64,000 nucleotides of DNA, from assembly GCF_900099605.1 (NCBI RefSeq), contig NZ_FNDK01000001.1, forward strand, positions 310,001 to 374,000, in the 5' to 3' direction. The notes under the pieces are model-generated. The model saw only the letters and a list, made by a program, of their open reading frames with translations. It made no database searches and had not been told where the DNA came from. This document shows positions 46,014 through 54,307 of the stretch, one piece after another. Both the position numbers and the translations under genes were made by a program. Positions within the stretch are counted from its first letter, which is position 1; every line of letters starts with the position of its first letter. The stretch is from Alteribacillus persepolensis. Lineage in GTDB: Bacteria > Bacillota > Bacilli > Bacillales > Marinococcaceae.

Positions 46014-47156
46014 ATGAACGATCACTTAACATTCATCGCCACAGCTACTATGGGTTTAGAAGCGCTGGTTGGCAAAGAAGTAAAAGCACTCGGTTATGAA
46101 GGTATTTCTGTGTACAACGGAAAAGTAGAATTCAGTGCACCGGTATCGGCGATTGCCCGCACTAATTTATGGCTTCGTACCGCTGACCGTGTAAAGCTAA
46201 AAATTGGTGAATTTAAAGCTACCTCGTTTGAAGAGTTGTTTGAACAAACGAAAACGCTCCCATGGGAAAGCTTTCTGCCTAAAAATGCAGCATTTCCCGT
46301 TAGCGGCCGTTCCGTAAAATCAAAGCTGTACAGCGTCCCTGACTGTCAAGCCATTGTAAAAAAAGCGATTGTAGAGCGCTTAAAACAAACGTATCATGTT
46401 GACTGGTTTGAAGAAACAGGACCGCTGTTTAAAACGGAAGTAGCTATACATAAAGATACTGCTGTATTGTCTATCGACACATCTGGGGAAGGACTGCACA
46501 AGCGTGGATACCGTCCGCTGCATAACAAAGCTCCGTTAAAGGAAACGCTGGCTGCAGCTATGGTAGAGCTGACCAATTGGCACCCAGACCGTCCGTTCCG
46601 CGATCCCTTTTGCGGCTCCGGCACTATTCCGATTGAAGCCGCACTGATCGGCCAAAACATTGCACCAGGCTTTAACCGTGAATTTGTCTCAGAAATGTGG
46701 TCTTGGCTGTCTGATTCGATTTGGGAACAAGCTAGAGAAGAAGCAGAAGATAAAGCCAATTATGACCAGCCACTCGATATTCAAGGTTCTGATATTGATC
46801 ATCGGATGATTGATTTAGCAAACGACAATGCGATGGAGGCAGGTTTGTATGGAGCTGTTTCTTTTAAGCAGATGCAAATGACAGATTTCACTGCCGACAA
46901 AAGCTACGGCTGTCTCGTCTCCAACCCGCCATATGGGGAGCGCCTTGGCGACAAAGAGGAAGTGGAAGAACTCTACAAGCAGCTCGGCAATGTTCTGAGC
47001 CCGTTTGATACATGGTCAATTTATATATTAACGTCCAACGAAAAATTTGAGTCTCTATTTGGCAAAAAAGCCACCAAAAAGCGCAAATTATATAACGGTA
47101 ATATTAAAACGGATTATTATCAGTATTGGGGAAAACGTCCGCCTCGTCAAAACTGA
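46014..47156 (+). CDS. ypsC: THUMP-domain RNA methyltransferase YpsC (RlmL-like)
   Basis: A 380-residue class I SAM-dependent RNA methyltransferase. An N-terminal ferredoxin-like/THUMP region (to ~160) is followed by RDPFCGSGTIPIEAALI (SAM motif, ~195), GSDIDHRMIDLANDNA, and the N6/N2-guanine catalytic motif SNPPYGERLGD (~300). Homologous to the E. coli RlmL methylase that makes m2G in 23S rRNA. ATG 46014 with AAGGAG upstream; the frame extends to 45873 but without family similarity. Directly after rnpB, as in B. subtilis. Confidence 0.92.
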   Translation: MNDHLTFIATATMGLEALVGKEVKALGYEGISVYNGKVEFSAPVSAIARTNLWLRTADRVKLKIGEFKATSFEELFEQTKTLPWESFLPKNAAFPVSGRSVKSKLYSVPDCQAIVKKAIVERLKQTYHVDWFEETGPLFKTEVAIHKDTAVLSIDTSGEGLHKRGYRPLHNKAPLKETLAAAMVELTNWHPDRPFRDPFCGSGTIPIEAALIGQNIAPGFNREFVSEMWSWLSDSIWEQAREEAEDKANYDQPLDIQGSDIDHRMIDLANDNAMEAGLYGAVSFKQMQMTDFTADKSYGCLVSNPPYGERLGDKEEVEELYKQLGNVLSPFDTWSIYILTSNEKFESLFGKKATKKRKLYNGNIKTDYYQYWGKRPPRQN

Positions 47157-47293
47157 TGCGACAGGGGATGAAAGAACATAAAATGTTGTGATTAGAGGTT
47201 TCCGAGAGTATTTTTGTATCAGCCGGATTATTATCTTTTCCAATGAGGACAGTATTAAATGTTTAATACAATATATTGAGGGAGGTTATTGAT

Positions 47294-47356
47294 ATGGAAT
47301 TCAATAATATTGTGATTCCTATCGTTCTAACCACGTCACTAAATACTATCCTGTAG
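47294..47356 (+). CDS. 20-residue leader peptide, putative attenuator
   Basis: A complete mini-gene with a strong GGGAGGT ribosome site. The product is hydrophobic (IVIPIVLTT in the middle) and ends ahead of nested inverted repeats that include the next gene's ribosome site. Arms of two of the helices (47329-47337 and 47344-47360) lie within or overlap its codons, as in erm-type and cat-type leader peptides, whose stalled ribosomes change RNA folding. Function inferred from layout only. Confidence 0.65.
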   Translation: MEFNNIVIPIVLTTSLNTIL

Positions 47357-47424
47357 AGAGTTCGTTTTATTTCTCCTTGAGGCTCTCTGCGGGATAGTAA
47401 TTATCTCAAGGAGAGGACGTGGTT
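47329..47424 (+). promoter_or_regulatory. Translational attenuator-like RNA before the 93-residue gene
   Basis: Three perfect or near-perfect pairings: A, AACCACGTC (47329-47337) with GACGTGGTT (47416-47424), covering the GTG start; B, TACTATCC (47344-47351) with GGATAGTA (47392-47399), extended by AGAGAG/CTCTCT; C, TCTCCTTGAG (47372-47381) with CTCAAGGAGA (47405-47414), burying the AAGGAG ribosome site. B and C exclude each other. A ribosome stalled early on the leader would block A, permit B, prevent C and free the ribosome site. Confidence 0.65.
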
Positions 47425-47700
47425 TTAATGGAACGAAATCGTGCTTATTATCGACATCAAAGAAAAAAAGCGATTAACAAAAAGAGTCGTATCATAAAGA
47501 ATACGCAATTATTTGATGATAAAGATGAAATGATGGATATTCGTTTAAGGCAACCCGGAAGACTACATAAAATGAAAGTGCATTGTTCTTGCAAGATGTG
47601 TAAATATGAGAAACACTTTGCTATTCCTAAAGCCCGTTTAAAGGCAGAATGGCGTGCGATGGAAAAAGAAATTGAGGATTATTTAAATGATAGTTATTGA
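47419..47700 (+). CDS. Small basic protein with CSCKMC motif, unknown function
   Basis: A 93-residue protein: a very basic N-terminus (RNRAYYRHQRKKAINKKSRI), an acidic middle, then LHKMKVHCSCKMCKYEKHF with a CxCxxC cluster that could bind metal, and a helical acidic C-terminus. Small Bacillaceae proteins with this Arg/Lys head and CSC-x2-C tail occur in several copies per genome, by my recollection, without known function. GTG 47419 or ATG 47428 could start it; AAGGAGAGG lies before both and is paired in the attenuator-like RNA. The stop is followed by a 100-base spacer and a terminator. Confidence 0.8.
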   Translation: MVLMERNRAYYRHQRKKAINKKSRIIKNTQLFDDKDEMMDIRLRQPGRLHKMKVHCSCKMCKYEKHFAIPKARLKAEWRAMEKEIEDYLNDSY

Positions 47701-47817
47701 TTGAGTGAAAGGTAAAGCCGTTTCATGCTCTTAGACTGCTGAAGCGGATTTATCTTCTCTTTTCATGACCGATTCGATTCAACGAAGGGTGGATATCCCC
47801 CCTTAGCATTAGGGAAA

Positions 47818-47853
47818 AAGCAAGAGAGACAAAATGCCCCTCTTGCCTTTTTT
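47818..47853 (+). terminator. Rho-independent terminator
   Basis: GCAAGAG and CTCTTGC with a 14-base loop, then TTTTTT. It also lies just beyond the opposite-strand mini-gene. Confidence 0.75.
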
Positions 47854-47854
47854 A

Positions 47855-47953
47855 TTATGATCGGTTTCGGCGGTGTCTTTCTTTGCCGCCTTTCATGGCA
47901 TTTAACTCTTCTTTGCTTTTGTTCTTTTTCTTTTTTCCTTTATTTGTACTCAT
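47855..47953 (-). CDS. 32-residue Lys/Arg-rich mini-protein
   Basis: A tiny very basic protein (KGKKKKNKSKEELNAMKGG, ending RHRRNRS) with an excellent ribosome site (AAGGGAGGG) before its ATG. Too short for usual calling. No function known; the composition suggests nucleic-acid or membrane-surface binding. Confidence 0.65.
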   Translation of the reverse strand: MSTNKGKKKKNKSKEELNAMKGGKERHRRNRS

Positions 47954-48028
47954 GCACAGCCCTCCCTTATCGATTAGTTTGAACCATAATTAAAAAAGCA
48001 TGTAACAAATTCGTCATATAAAACATGG

Positions 48029-48066
48029 GGCAGGAAAAGACCAATGCTGATCCTGCTCTTTTTAAC
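48029..48066 (+). terminator. Terminator-like hairpin
   Basis: GCAGGA and TCCTGC with a 15-base loop and TCTTTTT after it. It lies inside a 63-codon frame that is therefore probably not a gene. Confidence 0.5.
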
Positions 48067-48244
48067 GGTATGTTTTACATATGGACCTCTCGGGAAAATA
48101 AGGAATATAGAAAGTTATATGTGGAAAACTGTAATATGTATTCTTATCTCCAAAAATTGTTTTTCATCAGAGGAAGGATTATCCTGCTCTACAAAGAATT
48201 GATTTATAATTCATAAAATTCCAAATAAAAAGGGGAGATATTTT

Positions 48245-48433
48245 ATGATGAAAACGCTTTCTTTTCTAAAACCAAAGAGGTCTTGGCATGACTATAATAC
48301 TTTCGAACGTAAAATATGGGTGCAGCTTTTGAATGAAAAAACGTCAGAATTACGAAGACGATTTGGTCATTCCATTGAATGTTATCGAATAGCCAAACGT
48401 TATGCAGATCAACAAATGAAGTATTTAGGATAA
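48245..48433 (+). CDS. 62-residue protein, unknown function
   Basis: A short basic protein (FLKPKRSWHDYNTFERKIWVQLL; SIECYRIAKRYADQQMKYLG) with AAGGGGAG upstream of its ATG. Likely helical. No family recognised. Ribosome site and coherent amphipathic composition support a real gene. Confidence 0.55.
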   Translation: MMKTLSFLKPKRSWHDYNTFERKIWVQLLNEKTSELRRRFGHSIECYRIAKRYADQQMKYLG

Positions 48434-49266
48434 GGGGAAGGAAATATTGACTGCAGACAACAGCCCAAACCAGAAGTGTTTTTCTGCAAGAAACCTTGAC
48501 CCTCTTCACTTAAAAAAGTGAACCAAATCAGCCGCTGATGATTTTATATTCTGTATATGGACGAGACAGAGGAGATACAAATGCATAACGGTATAGGAAA
48601 GGACTTCAAGCATAAAAGGGGCTGTATCAAAAGGTCATGAAAAATGACCTTTTGACAACCCTTTTTTCGATTCTATAAGGTTTGTGGTTTGGATGAACGT
48701 ATACCCTCTCATATGAATGGCTCTTCAGGTTCGCTTGCCGCGGGCAAGGCCTCAGCTAACCGACGGAAGACCGCCGTCGGTGGATCTTCAGCTCTTGCTT
48801 TTCCCGCAGGCGTCTCACCTGATCGCCTTTCAATGATGGGAAAAAATACCATGGACATCACCTGGAGGGATGGTGTCCATGGTATTTTACGTTACGGGCT
48901 TTTGATACAGCCCCTTTGTGATGATATCAAACAAAGCGTAAAGCAAATTAGCAAGGAAAAAAGGAGGACAGTCACCCCTTTTCCTTTTTTCCTTACGTTC
49001 AACTGCATTGTATAACAGAAAAAAGCACTATTACTAAAGATACATACATAGGCATTTTCGCGTGTTCGCATCATTTTTTGAAAACATGGAATTTGTATCA
49101 TATAAATGCGAAGGCGAATACGTACTATATACTGAACAAAGCCTGCCACGCAAAAGAGAATACCTGTAATCTCAGCGATGGCTTACACATTTCTTAAGAA
49201 ATAGTCATATTTTCCACTCAAACTGGATATTATTTTAGAGTAATACCTTCAAGGGGGGAATAAGGT
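48434..49266. other. 833-base gene-free stretch containing a MITE-like element
   Basis: No convincing gene. It contains the 303-bp inverted-repeat element at 48615-48917, flanked by A/T-rich sequence. After it, AAGGAAAAAAGG and CCTTTTTTCCTT arms near 48954-48993 form another hairpin. A 108-codon frame at 48689 lies mostly inside the element and follows its hairpins, so it is not counted as a gene. Confidence 0.6.
48615..48917. mobile_element. 303-bp MITE-like element with 19-bp terminal inverted repeats
   Basis: The left end AAAGGGGCTGTATCAAAAG (48615-48633) is matched by its exact reverse complement at 48899-48917. Inside are several strong hairpins: AAAAGGTCAT/ATGACCTTTT, CTTGCC/GGCAAG, CCGACGG/CCGTCGG, and TACCATGGACA/TGTCCATGGTA. 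The interior is more GC-rich than its surroundings. No transposase. The end sequence resembles those of IS1182-type elements in Bacillaceae, so it is probably a non-autonomous or internally deleted derivative. No clear target-site duplication was found by eye. Confidence 0.75.
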
Positions 49267-49458
49267 TTGCAGTCATTTCCGAAGTATCAACGACTCTCTT
49301 CATTAAAACAAATAGAAAAAGCAATTGGGAATGCCGAAAAAGCGTTTCACATGCACGACAAACCCGACCATCCACCTTCTGGTATGTCCGCTATAGAAGA
49401 AGCGAAACAGCAGCTGCAGCAAGCGTGGGATTACCACTTAAAGAATCAGCCATATTAA
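49267..49458 (+). CDS. 63-residue protein, unknown function
   Basis: A small, probably helical protein (LKQIEKAIGNAEKAFHMHDKPD followed by EEAKQQLQQAWDYHLKN). TTG start with AAGGGGGG upstream. It ends 4 bases before the convergent yneR-like gene's stop. No family recognised. Confidence 0.6.
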   Translation: MQSFPKYQRLSSLKQIEKAIGNAEKAFHMHDKPDHPPSGMSAIEEAKQQLQQAWDYHLKNQPY

Positions 49459-49461
49459 CGA

Positions 49462-49764
49462 TTAACGCGGATTCGTGACATCATAGATTTTTGGGTTGTC
49501 AAATGACAGATAGTCAATTTTCTTATCATAAGAAATCGTCATCCCATCCAGATACCACTGGTCCTGAGGGTTAACAAAAAACAACACGCCTTCTGCCTGA
49601 AGCACATAAGCATCTGCTTCGGGCTTTTCTTGTGCAACACCGACCGAAAAACCACCGGATCCCACTCCGCCAATTCGTACGAATAACCGTATATAGTCAC
49701 CGTTGCGCAAGTCCATTTCTTCTTTATACAATTGAGCTGCCTCACTTGTAATGGTTAAATCCAC
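49462..49764 (-). CDS. yneR: HesB/YneR-like protein lacking the usual cysteines
   Basis: A 100-residue HesB-like domain protein matching YneR: FVRIGGVGSGGFSVGVAQEKPE and a C-terminal VNPQDQWYLDGMTISYDKK. The usual Cys after GG is absent (GGVGSGG), and the protein has no Cys at all, so it is unlikely to bind Fe-S as A-type proteins do. GTG 49764 has GAGAGGAG upstream; the frame extends to 49815 without similarity. Contrast the two selenocysteine relatives near 34-36 kb. Confidence 0.85.
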   Translation of the reverse strand: MDLTITSEAAQLYKEEMDLRNGDYIRLFVRIGGVGSGGFSVGVAQEKPEADAYVLQAEGVLFFVNPQDQWYLDGMTISYDKKIDYLSFDNPKIYDVTNPR

Positions 49765-49904
49765 TTGTATCTCTCCTCTCTGTTTGTTAGTTATAACATG
49801 AGAGGCATCTGTCATTCAAAAATAACAGCAGAAAAGCAGGAATTTCCGTGTTTTTTCCAGAAACTAGTGGCATTTACACTCTACATACTAAAGGAGCGAT
49901 CATC

Positions 49905-51416
49905 GTGAGTATACAAGAAACAGAAAACGCATTTTTCGAACATATGAAAAAGTTATCTTCTTTTGAACAGGCCATGGGTCTTTTGCATTGGGATGCTCGT
50001 ACGCACGCTCCGAAAAAGGGCAGCAAAGCGCGCTCTGAGGCACTTGGCTACTTAGCGACGGAACATTTTAAGTTAAAAACATCATCTGAAACAAAGGCAT
50101 ACACTGATGCACTGCTCGCTGACCATCAGCAAGAAACGCTTTCTCCTGTTACTGTCGCAGCCGCTAAAACATTGCAAAAAGAATATGAACGTGCGGTCAA
50201 CATTCCAGAAGATGAATTTAAAGAATACAGTGTATTAACCGCTGAATCAGAAAGTATATGGGAAGAAGCAAAGGATAATAATGATTTTGAGATGTTTCAG
50301 CCGTATCTTGAAAAAATTGTCTCTTTCAACCGCCGTTTTGCCGATTACTGGGGATATGAGAACCACCCGTATAATGCTTTGTTAGAAGACTATGAACCAG
50401 GCATGACAGTAGATAAGCTCGATCACTTATTTGGGCAGTTAAGAGAAGGCCTCGTTCCGTTAGTTGAATCAGTTACGTCATCGTCTAACCAGCCAGACAC
50501 GAGTTTTTTATTTCATTCATTCCCAAAAGAGAAACAGCGTGCCTTCAGCTTAGATATCTTACAACAAATGACTTATGATTTTGAAGCCGGCCGCTTGGAT
50601 GAAACGGTTCATCCATTTGCGCTTGGTTTAAACCCAAATGATGTGCGTGTCACAACAAGGTATGATGAAAACGACTTTCGCACCGCCATCTTCGGTACGA
50701 TTCATGAAGGCGGACATGCCTTATACGAGCAAAACATATCGAGCCATTTGCACGGTACTGTTTTATCCGATGGTGCATCCATGGGCATTCACGAATCTCA
50801 ATCCCTCTTTTACGAAAATTTTGTTGGGCGCAGTCTTCCTTTTTGGGAAAAAAATTATGACCTGTTGAAATCATATGCGAAGGGACAGTTTGATGATGTA
50901 TCGTTAGAAACATTTTATCACGCCATCAACGAAGCAAAACCATCGCTGATACGAATTGAAGCCGACGAATTGACGTATTCGCTGCATATTATTTTGCGCT
51001 ATGAATTAGAAAAATCACTCATTACCGGTGACCTTGCTGTCAAAGATTTACCGTATGCATGGAAGGAAAAAGTGGAAGCATATCTTGGGATTACACCACC
51101 TGACAACAGCCAAGGTGTACTCCAAGACGTGCACTGGCCCTCTGGTGCATTCGGCTATTTCCCTTCTTATGCACTCGGTTATATTTATGCTGCCCAATTA
51201 AAACAGGCTATGCTTCGTGATGTCCCTGCCTTTGATAAACTTTGTCAAAACGGAGACTTAGCACCTATTCGTACATGGCTGCGTGATAACGTCCATCAAT
51301 ACGGACGTATGAAAAACCCAGAAGACATTTTAAAAGACGCAACCGGTGAATCAATTAATCCAACTTATTTGCTCACATATTTACAAACAAAGTACACCAA
51401 CTTATACAAAGCTTAA
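49905..51416 (+). CDS. Carboxypeptidase Taq, family M32 (YpwA-like)
   Basis: A 503-residue metallocarboxypeptidase. The HExxH zinc motif is in TIHEGGHALYEQN (~res 265), the family's second motif HESQSLFYENFVGRS follows at ~295, and IRIEADELTYSLHIILRYELE lies at ~350. The N-terminus holds LLHWDARTHAPKKG. Cytosolic, long-peptide C-terminal trimming. GTG 49905 has AAAGGAG upstream; an upstream in-frame start at 49848 has no ribosome site. Divergent from the yneR-like gene. Confidence 0.93.
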   Translation: MSIQETENAFFEHMKKLSSFEQAMGLLHWDARTHAPKKGSKARSEALGYLATEHFKLKTSSETKAYTDALLADHQQETLSPVTVAAAKTLQKEYERAVNIPEDEFKEYSVLTAESESIWEEAKDNNDFEMFQPYLEKIVSFNRRFADYWGYENHPYNALLEDYEPGMTVDKLDHLFGQLREGLVPLVESVTSSSNQPDTSFLFHSFPKEKQRAFSLDILQQMTYDFEAGRLDETVHPFALGLNPNDVRVTTRYDENDFRTAIFGTIHEGGHALYEQNISSHLHGTVLSDGASMGIHESQSLFYENFVGRSLPFWEKNYDLLKSYAKGQFDDVSLETFYHAINEAKPSLIRIEADELTYSLHIILRYELEKSLITGDLAVKDLPYAWKEKVEAYLGITPPDNSQGVLQDVHWPSGAFGYFPSYALGYIYAAQLKQAMLRDVPAFDKLCQNGDLAPIRTWLRDNVHQYGRMKNPEDILKDATGESINPTYLLTYLQTKYTNLYKA

Positions 51417-51631
51417 TTTTCTAAAGACCGTCTCTCTCTGTCACGTTTCAGCTGCTGCTTTAAAAAACAATGACTGTAAGCAGGAACAAGAGGACAAGAG
51501 CCAGAAAAACTAGTAGATAGTATGTTTAACATCCCGAGATAAGAGGAAGTTTTTGAAATACAGACACAATATCGATACTTAATGACATGCCAGACTCGTG
51601 TAAAACATTATCTACAAAAGGAGGACTATGC

Positions 51632-52048
51632 ATGAGCACATTAGAATACCCAACAGCGAAAGAAATTGAACACATATTAAAAGAAAGCCAGACCATTGCG
51701 GTCGTCGGATTGTCAGAGAACCCTTCCCGCACATCTTATCAAGTGAGTAAAGTCATGCAGAATTTCGGCTATAAAATCATTCCAGTTAACCCGAAAGCAG
51801 ATGAAGTATTAGGGGAAAAGGCAGTTTCTTCATTGCTCGACATCGATGAAGAGGTGGATATCATTAATGTTTTCCGCCGCCAAGAGCATTTGCCTGCTAT
51901 TGCTGAAGAAGCAGCAAAAACGGACGCTGATGTTTTTTGGACACAGCTCGACTTAGAAAATGAAGAAGCCTATCATATCGCCAAAGAAGCTGGCTTAACA
52001 GTAGTCATGGATAAATGTATTAAAGTCGAACGTGAAAAATTACAGTAA
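51632..52048 (+). CDS. yneT: CoA-binding domain protein YneT
   Basis: A 138-residue Rossmann-fold protein with the CoA_binding pattern: IAVVGLSENPSRTSYQVSKVMQNFGY (~res 23), IIPVNPKADEVLG and VDIINVFRRQEHLP, ending GLTVVMDKCIKVE. Role unknown. ATG 51632 has AAAAGGAGG upstream; the frame back to 51587 lacks similarity. It precedes parE as in B. subtilis. Confidence 0.92.
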   Translation: MSTLEYPTAKEIEHILKESQTIAVVGLSENPSRTSYQVSKVMQNFGYKIIPVNPKADEVLGEKAVSSLLDIDEEVDIINVFRRQEHLPAIAEEAAKTDADVFWTQLDLENEEAYHIAKEAGLTVVMDKCIKVEREKLQ

Positions 52049-52058
52049 CCTGATTATT

Positions 52059-52090
52059 GACGCCTGTTTGTATCAAATAGGCGTCTTTTT
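52059..52090 (+). terminator. Rho-independent terminator after yneT
   Basis: GACGCCTGTTTG-TAT-CAAATAGGCGTC followed by TTTTT. Confidence 0.9.
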
Positions 52091-52261
52091 CAGCCCTTAC
52101 GACTGTATACGTCAGGGAAGTCTTGCTGACTTTCCAAGTAGTTGTGTTTGCTCTTGTACTAACCAAAGCACTGGCCAAGTTTTCTTTATTCAAATACATG
52201 TCATATGTTGCTTTTGTATATGCTTACAATAAAATACATAATAAATAACAAAACACATGGT

Positions 52262-52275
52262 GAAACATACGTTCT
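52262..52275. promoter_or_regulatory. Weak LexA-box-like dyad upstream of parE
   Basis: GAAACATACGTTCT keeps the AAC-N4-GTTC core of the Bacillus LexA box but has mismatches at the outer positions (10 of 14 match). parEC is DNA-damage responsive in B. subtilis by my recollection. Confidence 0.3.
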
Positions 52276-52337
52276 ATTTATGGTATGTTATAGTGTAGAT
52301 TACAGGTTTTGCTTTTTTTAGAAAGGAGAACTAACCA

Positions 52338-54305
52338 TTGAAACAAGCTTTTGAATATAACGATGATGCTATTCAGGTGTTAGAAGGGCTCGACGCCGTT
52401 CGTAAAAGACCTGGTATGTATATAGGGAGTACCGATGCCCGCGGTCTTCATCACTTAGTGTTTGAAATACTGGATAATTCGGTGGATGAAGCGCTCGCAG
52501 GTTTTGGAAATACCATTGATGTGACCCTGCATAAAGATAACAGTGTAACGGTTTCGGACGAGGGCAGGGGAATTCCAACTGGCACCCATCGCACCGGCCG
52601 ATCTACACCAGAAGTCATATTTACGGTTTTGCATGCCGGCGGCAAATTCGGCCAAGGAGGGTATGCTACAAGCGGCGGCTTGCACGGTGTCGGCGCGTCT
52701 GTCGTGAATGCTCTTTCCGAATGGCTGACTGTCACCATCCATCGAGACGGACATACTTATCAGCAAAAATTTGCTAATGGCGGCGAACCAGTGACACCGT
52801 TGAAGAAACAAGGCAAAACAAAAAAGACAGGAACTGCGATTCGGTTCAAGCCAGATCCTGCTATCTTCAGCACTATAACGTATCAATATGAAACACTTTC
52901 GGAACGACTGCGTGAAGCTGCCTTTCTTCTAAAAGGAGTACAAATCCGTCTTACTGATGAGCGGCAGGCTGAAAAAGTGACGGAAACTTTTGCATATGAA
53001 ACCGGCATCCAAGCATTTGTTGAATATTTAAATGAAGACAAAGAAGTTCTTCATCCTGTCGTTTACTTTGAAGGGAGCAATCAAGACATTGATGTTGAGT
53101 TGGCCTTTCAATTTAACGATGCCTACACCGAAAATGTCCTTTCGTTTGTTAATAACGTTCGTACAAGAGATGGCGGCACCCATGAATCAGGTGCAAAAAC
53201 AGCCATGACAAGAGCGGTAAACGAGTATGCAAGAAAAATGAACTTTTTAAAAGAAAAAGACAAGAATCTCGATGGTTCTGACATACGTGAAGGTTTTACC
53301 GCTGTTATTTCTATCAAGGTGCCGGAGAATATGCTGCAATTTGAAGGACAAACCAAAGGAAAACTTGGTACAACGGAAGCACGCTCAGCAGTCGACCAGG
53401 TTGTATCAGAAAAATTAACGTATTTCTTTGAAGAAAATGCTGCTGTCAGCTCCATGCTCATAAAAAAAGCAATTAAAGCACAGCAAGCAAGAGAAGCAGC
53501 CAGAAAAGCACGCGAAGAAGCACGAAGCGGAAAGAAAAGCCGTAAAAAAGATGTCTTGCTGAGTGGAAAATTAACACCAGCTCAATCGAAAAATCCAGAA
53601 CGAAATGAATTGTATCTCGTGGAGGGAGATTCCGCTGGAGGTTCTGCCAAACAAGGCCGGGATCGTAAATTTCAAGCTGTGCTTCCGCTGCGTGGAAAAG
53701 TCATCAACACAGAAAAAGCAAAGCTTGATGATATTATGAAAAACGAAGAAATCCGAACCATTATTTATTCACTTGGCGCAGGCGTTGGAACAGACTTTGA
53801 CATAGAGGACAGAAACTATGACAAAGTGGTTATTATGACGGATGCTGATACAGATGGCGCTCATATTCAAGTGCTGCTGTTGACGTTTTTTTACCGGTAT
53901 ATGCGCGGCCTTGTCGAAGCAGGCAAAGTATATATTGCGCTTCCGCCTCTTTATAAAGTCGAAAAAGGCAGCGGAACAAAACAAAAGATTGAATATGCAT
54001 GGGACGAAGAAGGACTGCAAGAAGCCATCAAAAAAGTAGGAAAAGGATATACGATTCAACGCTATAAAGGTCTTGGCGAAATGGATGCGACTCAGTTATG
54101 GGAAACGACGATGAACCCAGAAACGCGCACATTGGTCCGTGTGACCATCGATGATATTACCCGGGCAGATAAGCGGGTAACAACGTTAATGGGCGATAAG
54201 GTGGAGCCGCGCAGAAAATGGATTGAATCACACGTAGCATTTGGTTTAGAAGAAGAAACCAATATACTAGAAAATGAAAACCTTCATATTGCCGAGGAGG
54301 AGTAA
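52338..54305 (+). CDS. parE: DNA topoisomerase IV subunit B
   Basis: A 655-residue ATPase subunit of topoisomerase IV, which decatenates daughter chromosomes. The GHKL ATP site shows [14 protein letters not shown] (Asn/Asp/Glu, ~res 43), DEGRGIPTG and [15 protein letters not shown]. The TOPRIM domain has [17 protein letters not shown] (~430) and [11 protein letters not shown] (~507). The loop [10 protein letters not shown]-like segment reads [14 protein letters not shown] start with AAAGGAG upstream. ParE-type rather than GyrB by its partner. It forms an operon with parC, 2 bases apart. Confidence 0.96.
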   Translation: MKQAFEYNDDAIQVLEGLDAVRKRPGMYIGSTDARGLHHLVFEILDNSVDEALAGFGNTIDVTLHKDNSVTVSDEGRGIPTGTHRTGRSTPEVIFTVLHAGGKFGQGGYATSGGLHGVGASVVNALSEWLTVTIHRDGHTYQQKFANGGEPVTPLKKQGKTKKTGTAIRFKPDPAIFSTITYQYETLSERLREAAFLLKGVQIRLTDERQAEKVTETFAYETGIQAFVEYLNEDKEVLHPVVYFEGSNQDIDVELAFQFNDAYTENVLSFVNNVRTRDGGTHESGAKTAMTRAVNEYARKMNFLKEKDKNLDGSDIREGFTAVISIKVPENMLQFEGQTKGKLGTTEARSAVDQVVSEKLTYFFEENAAVSSMLIKKAIKAQQAREAARKAREEARSGKKSRKKDVLLSGKLTPAQSKNPERNELYLVEGDSAGGSAKQGRDRKFQAVLPLRGKVINTEKAKLDDIMKNEEIRTIIYSLGAGVGTDFDIEDRNYDKVVIMTDADTDGAHIQVLLLTFFYRYMRGLVEAGKVYIALPPLYKVEKGSGTKQKIEYAWDEEGLQEAIKKVGKGYTIQRYKGLGEMDATQLWETTMNPETRTLVRVTIDDITRADKRVTTLMGDKVEPRRKWIESHVAFGLEEETNILENENLHIAEEE

Positions 54306-54307
54306 AC

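Noticed and set aside
48025-48216. 63-codon frame starting MGQEKTNADPALF
   Set aside because: Its first 40 bases form a terminator-like hairpin (GCAGGA/TCCTGC plus T run), and no ribosome site precedes it.
48689-49015. 108-codon frame across the inverted-repeat element
   Set aside because: Most of it lies in internal hairpins of the MITE-like element; no ribosome site or protein-like conservation seen.
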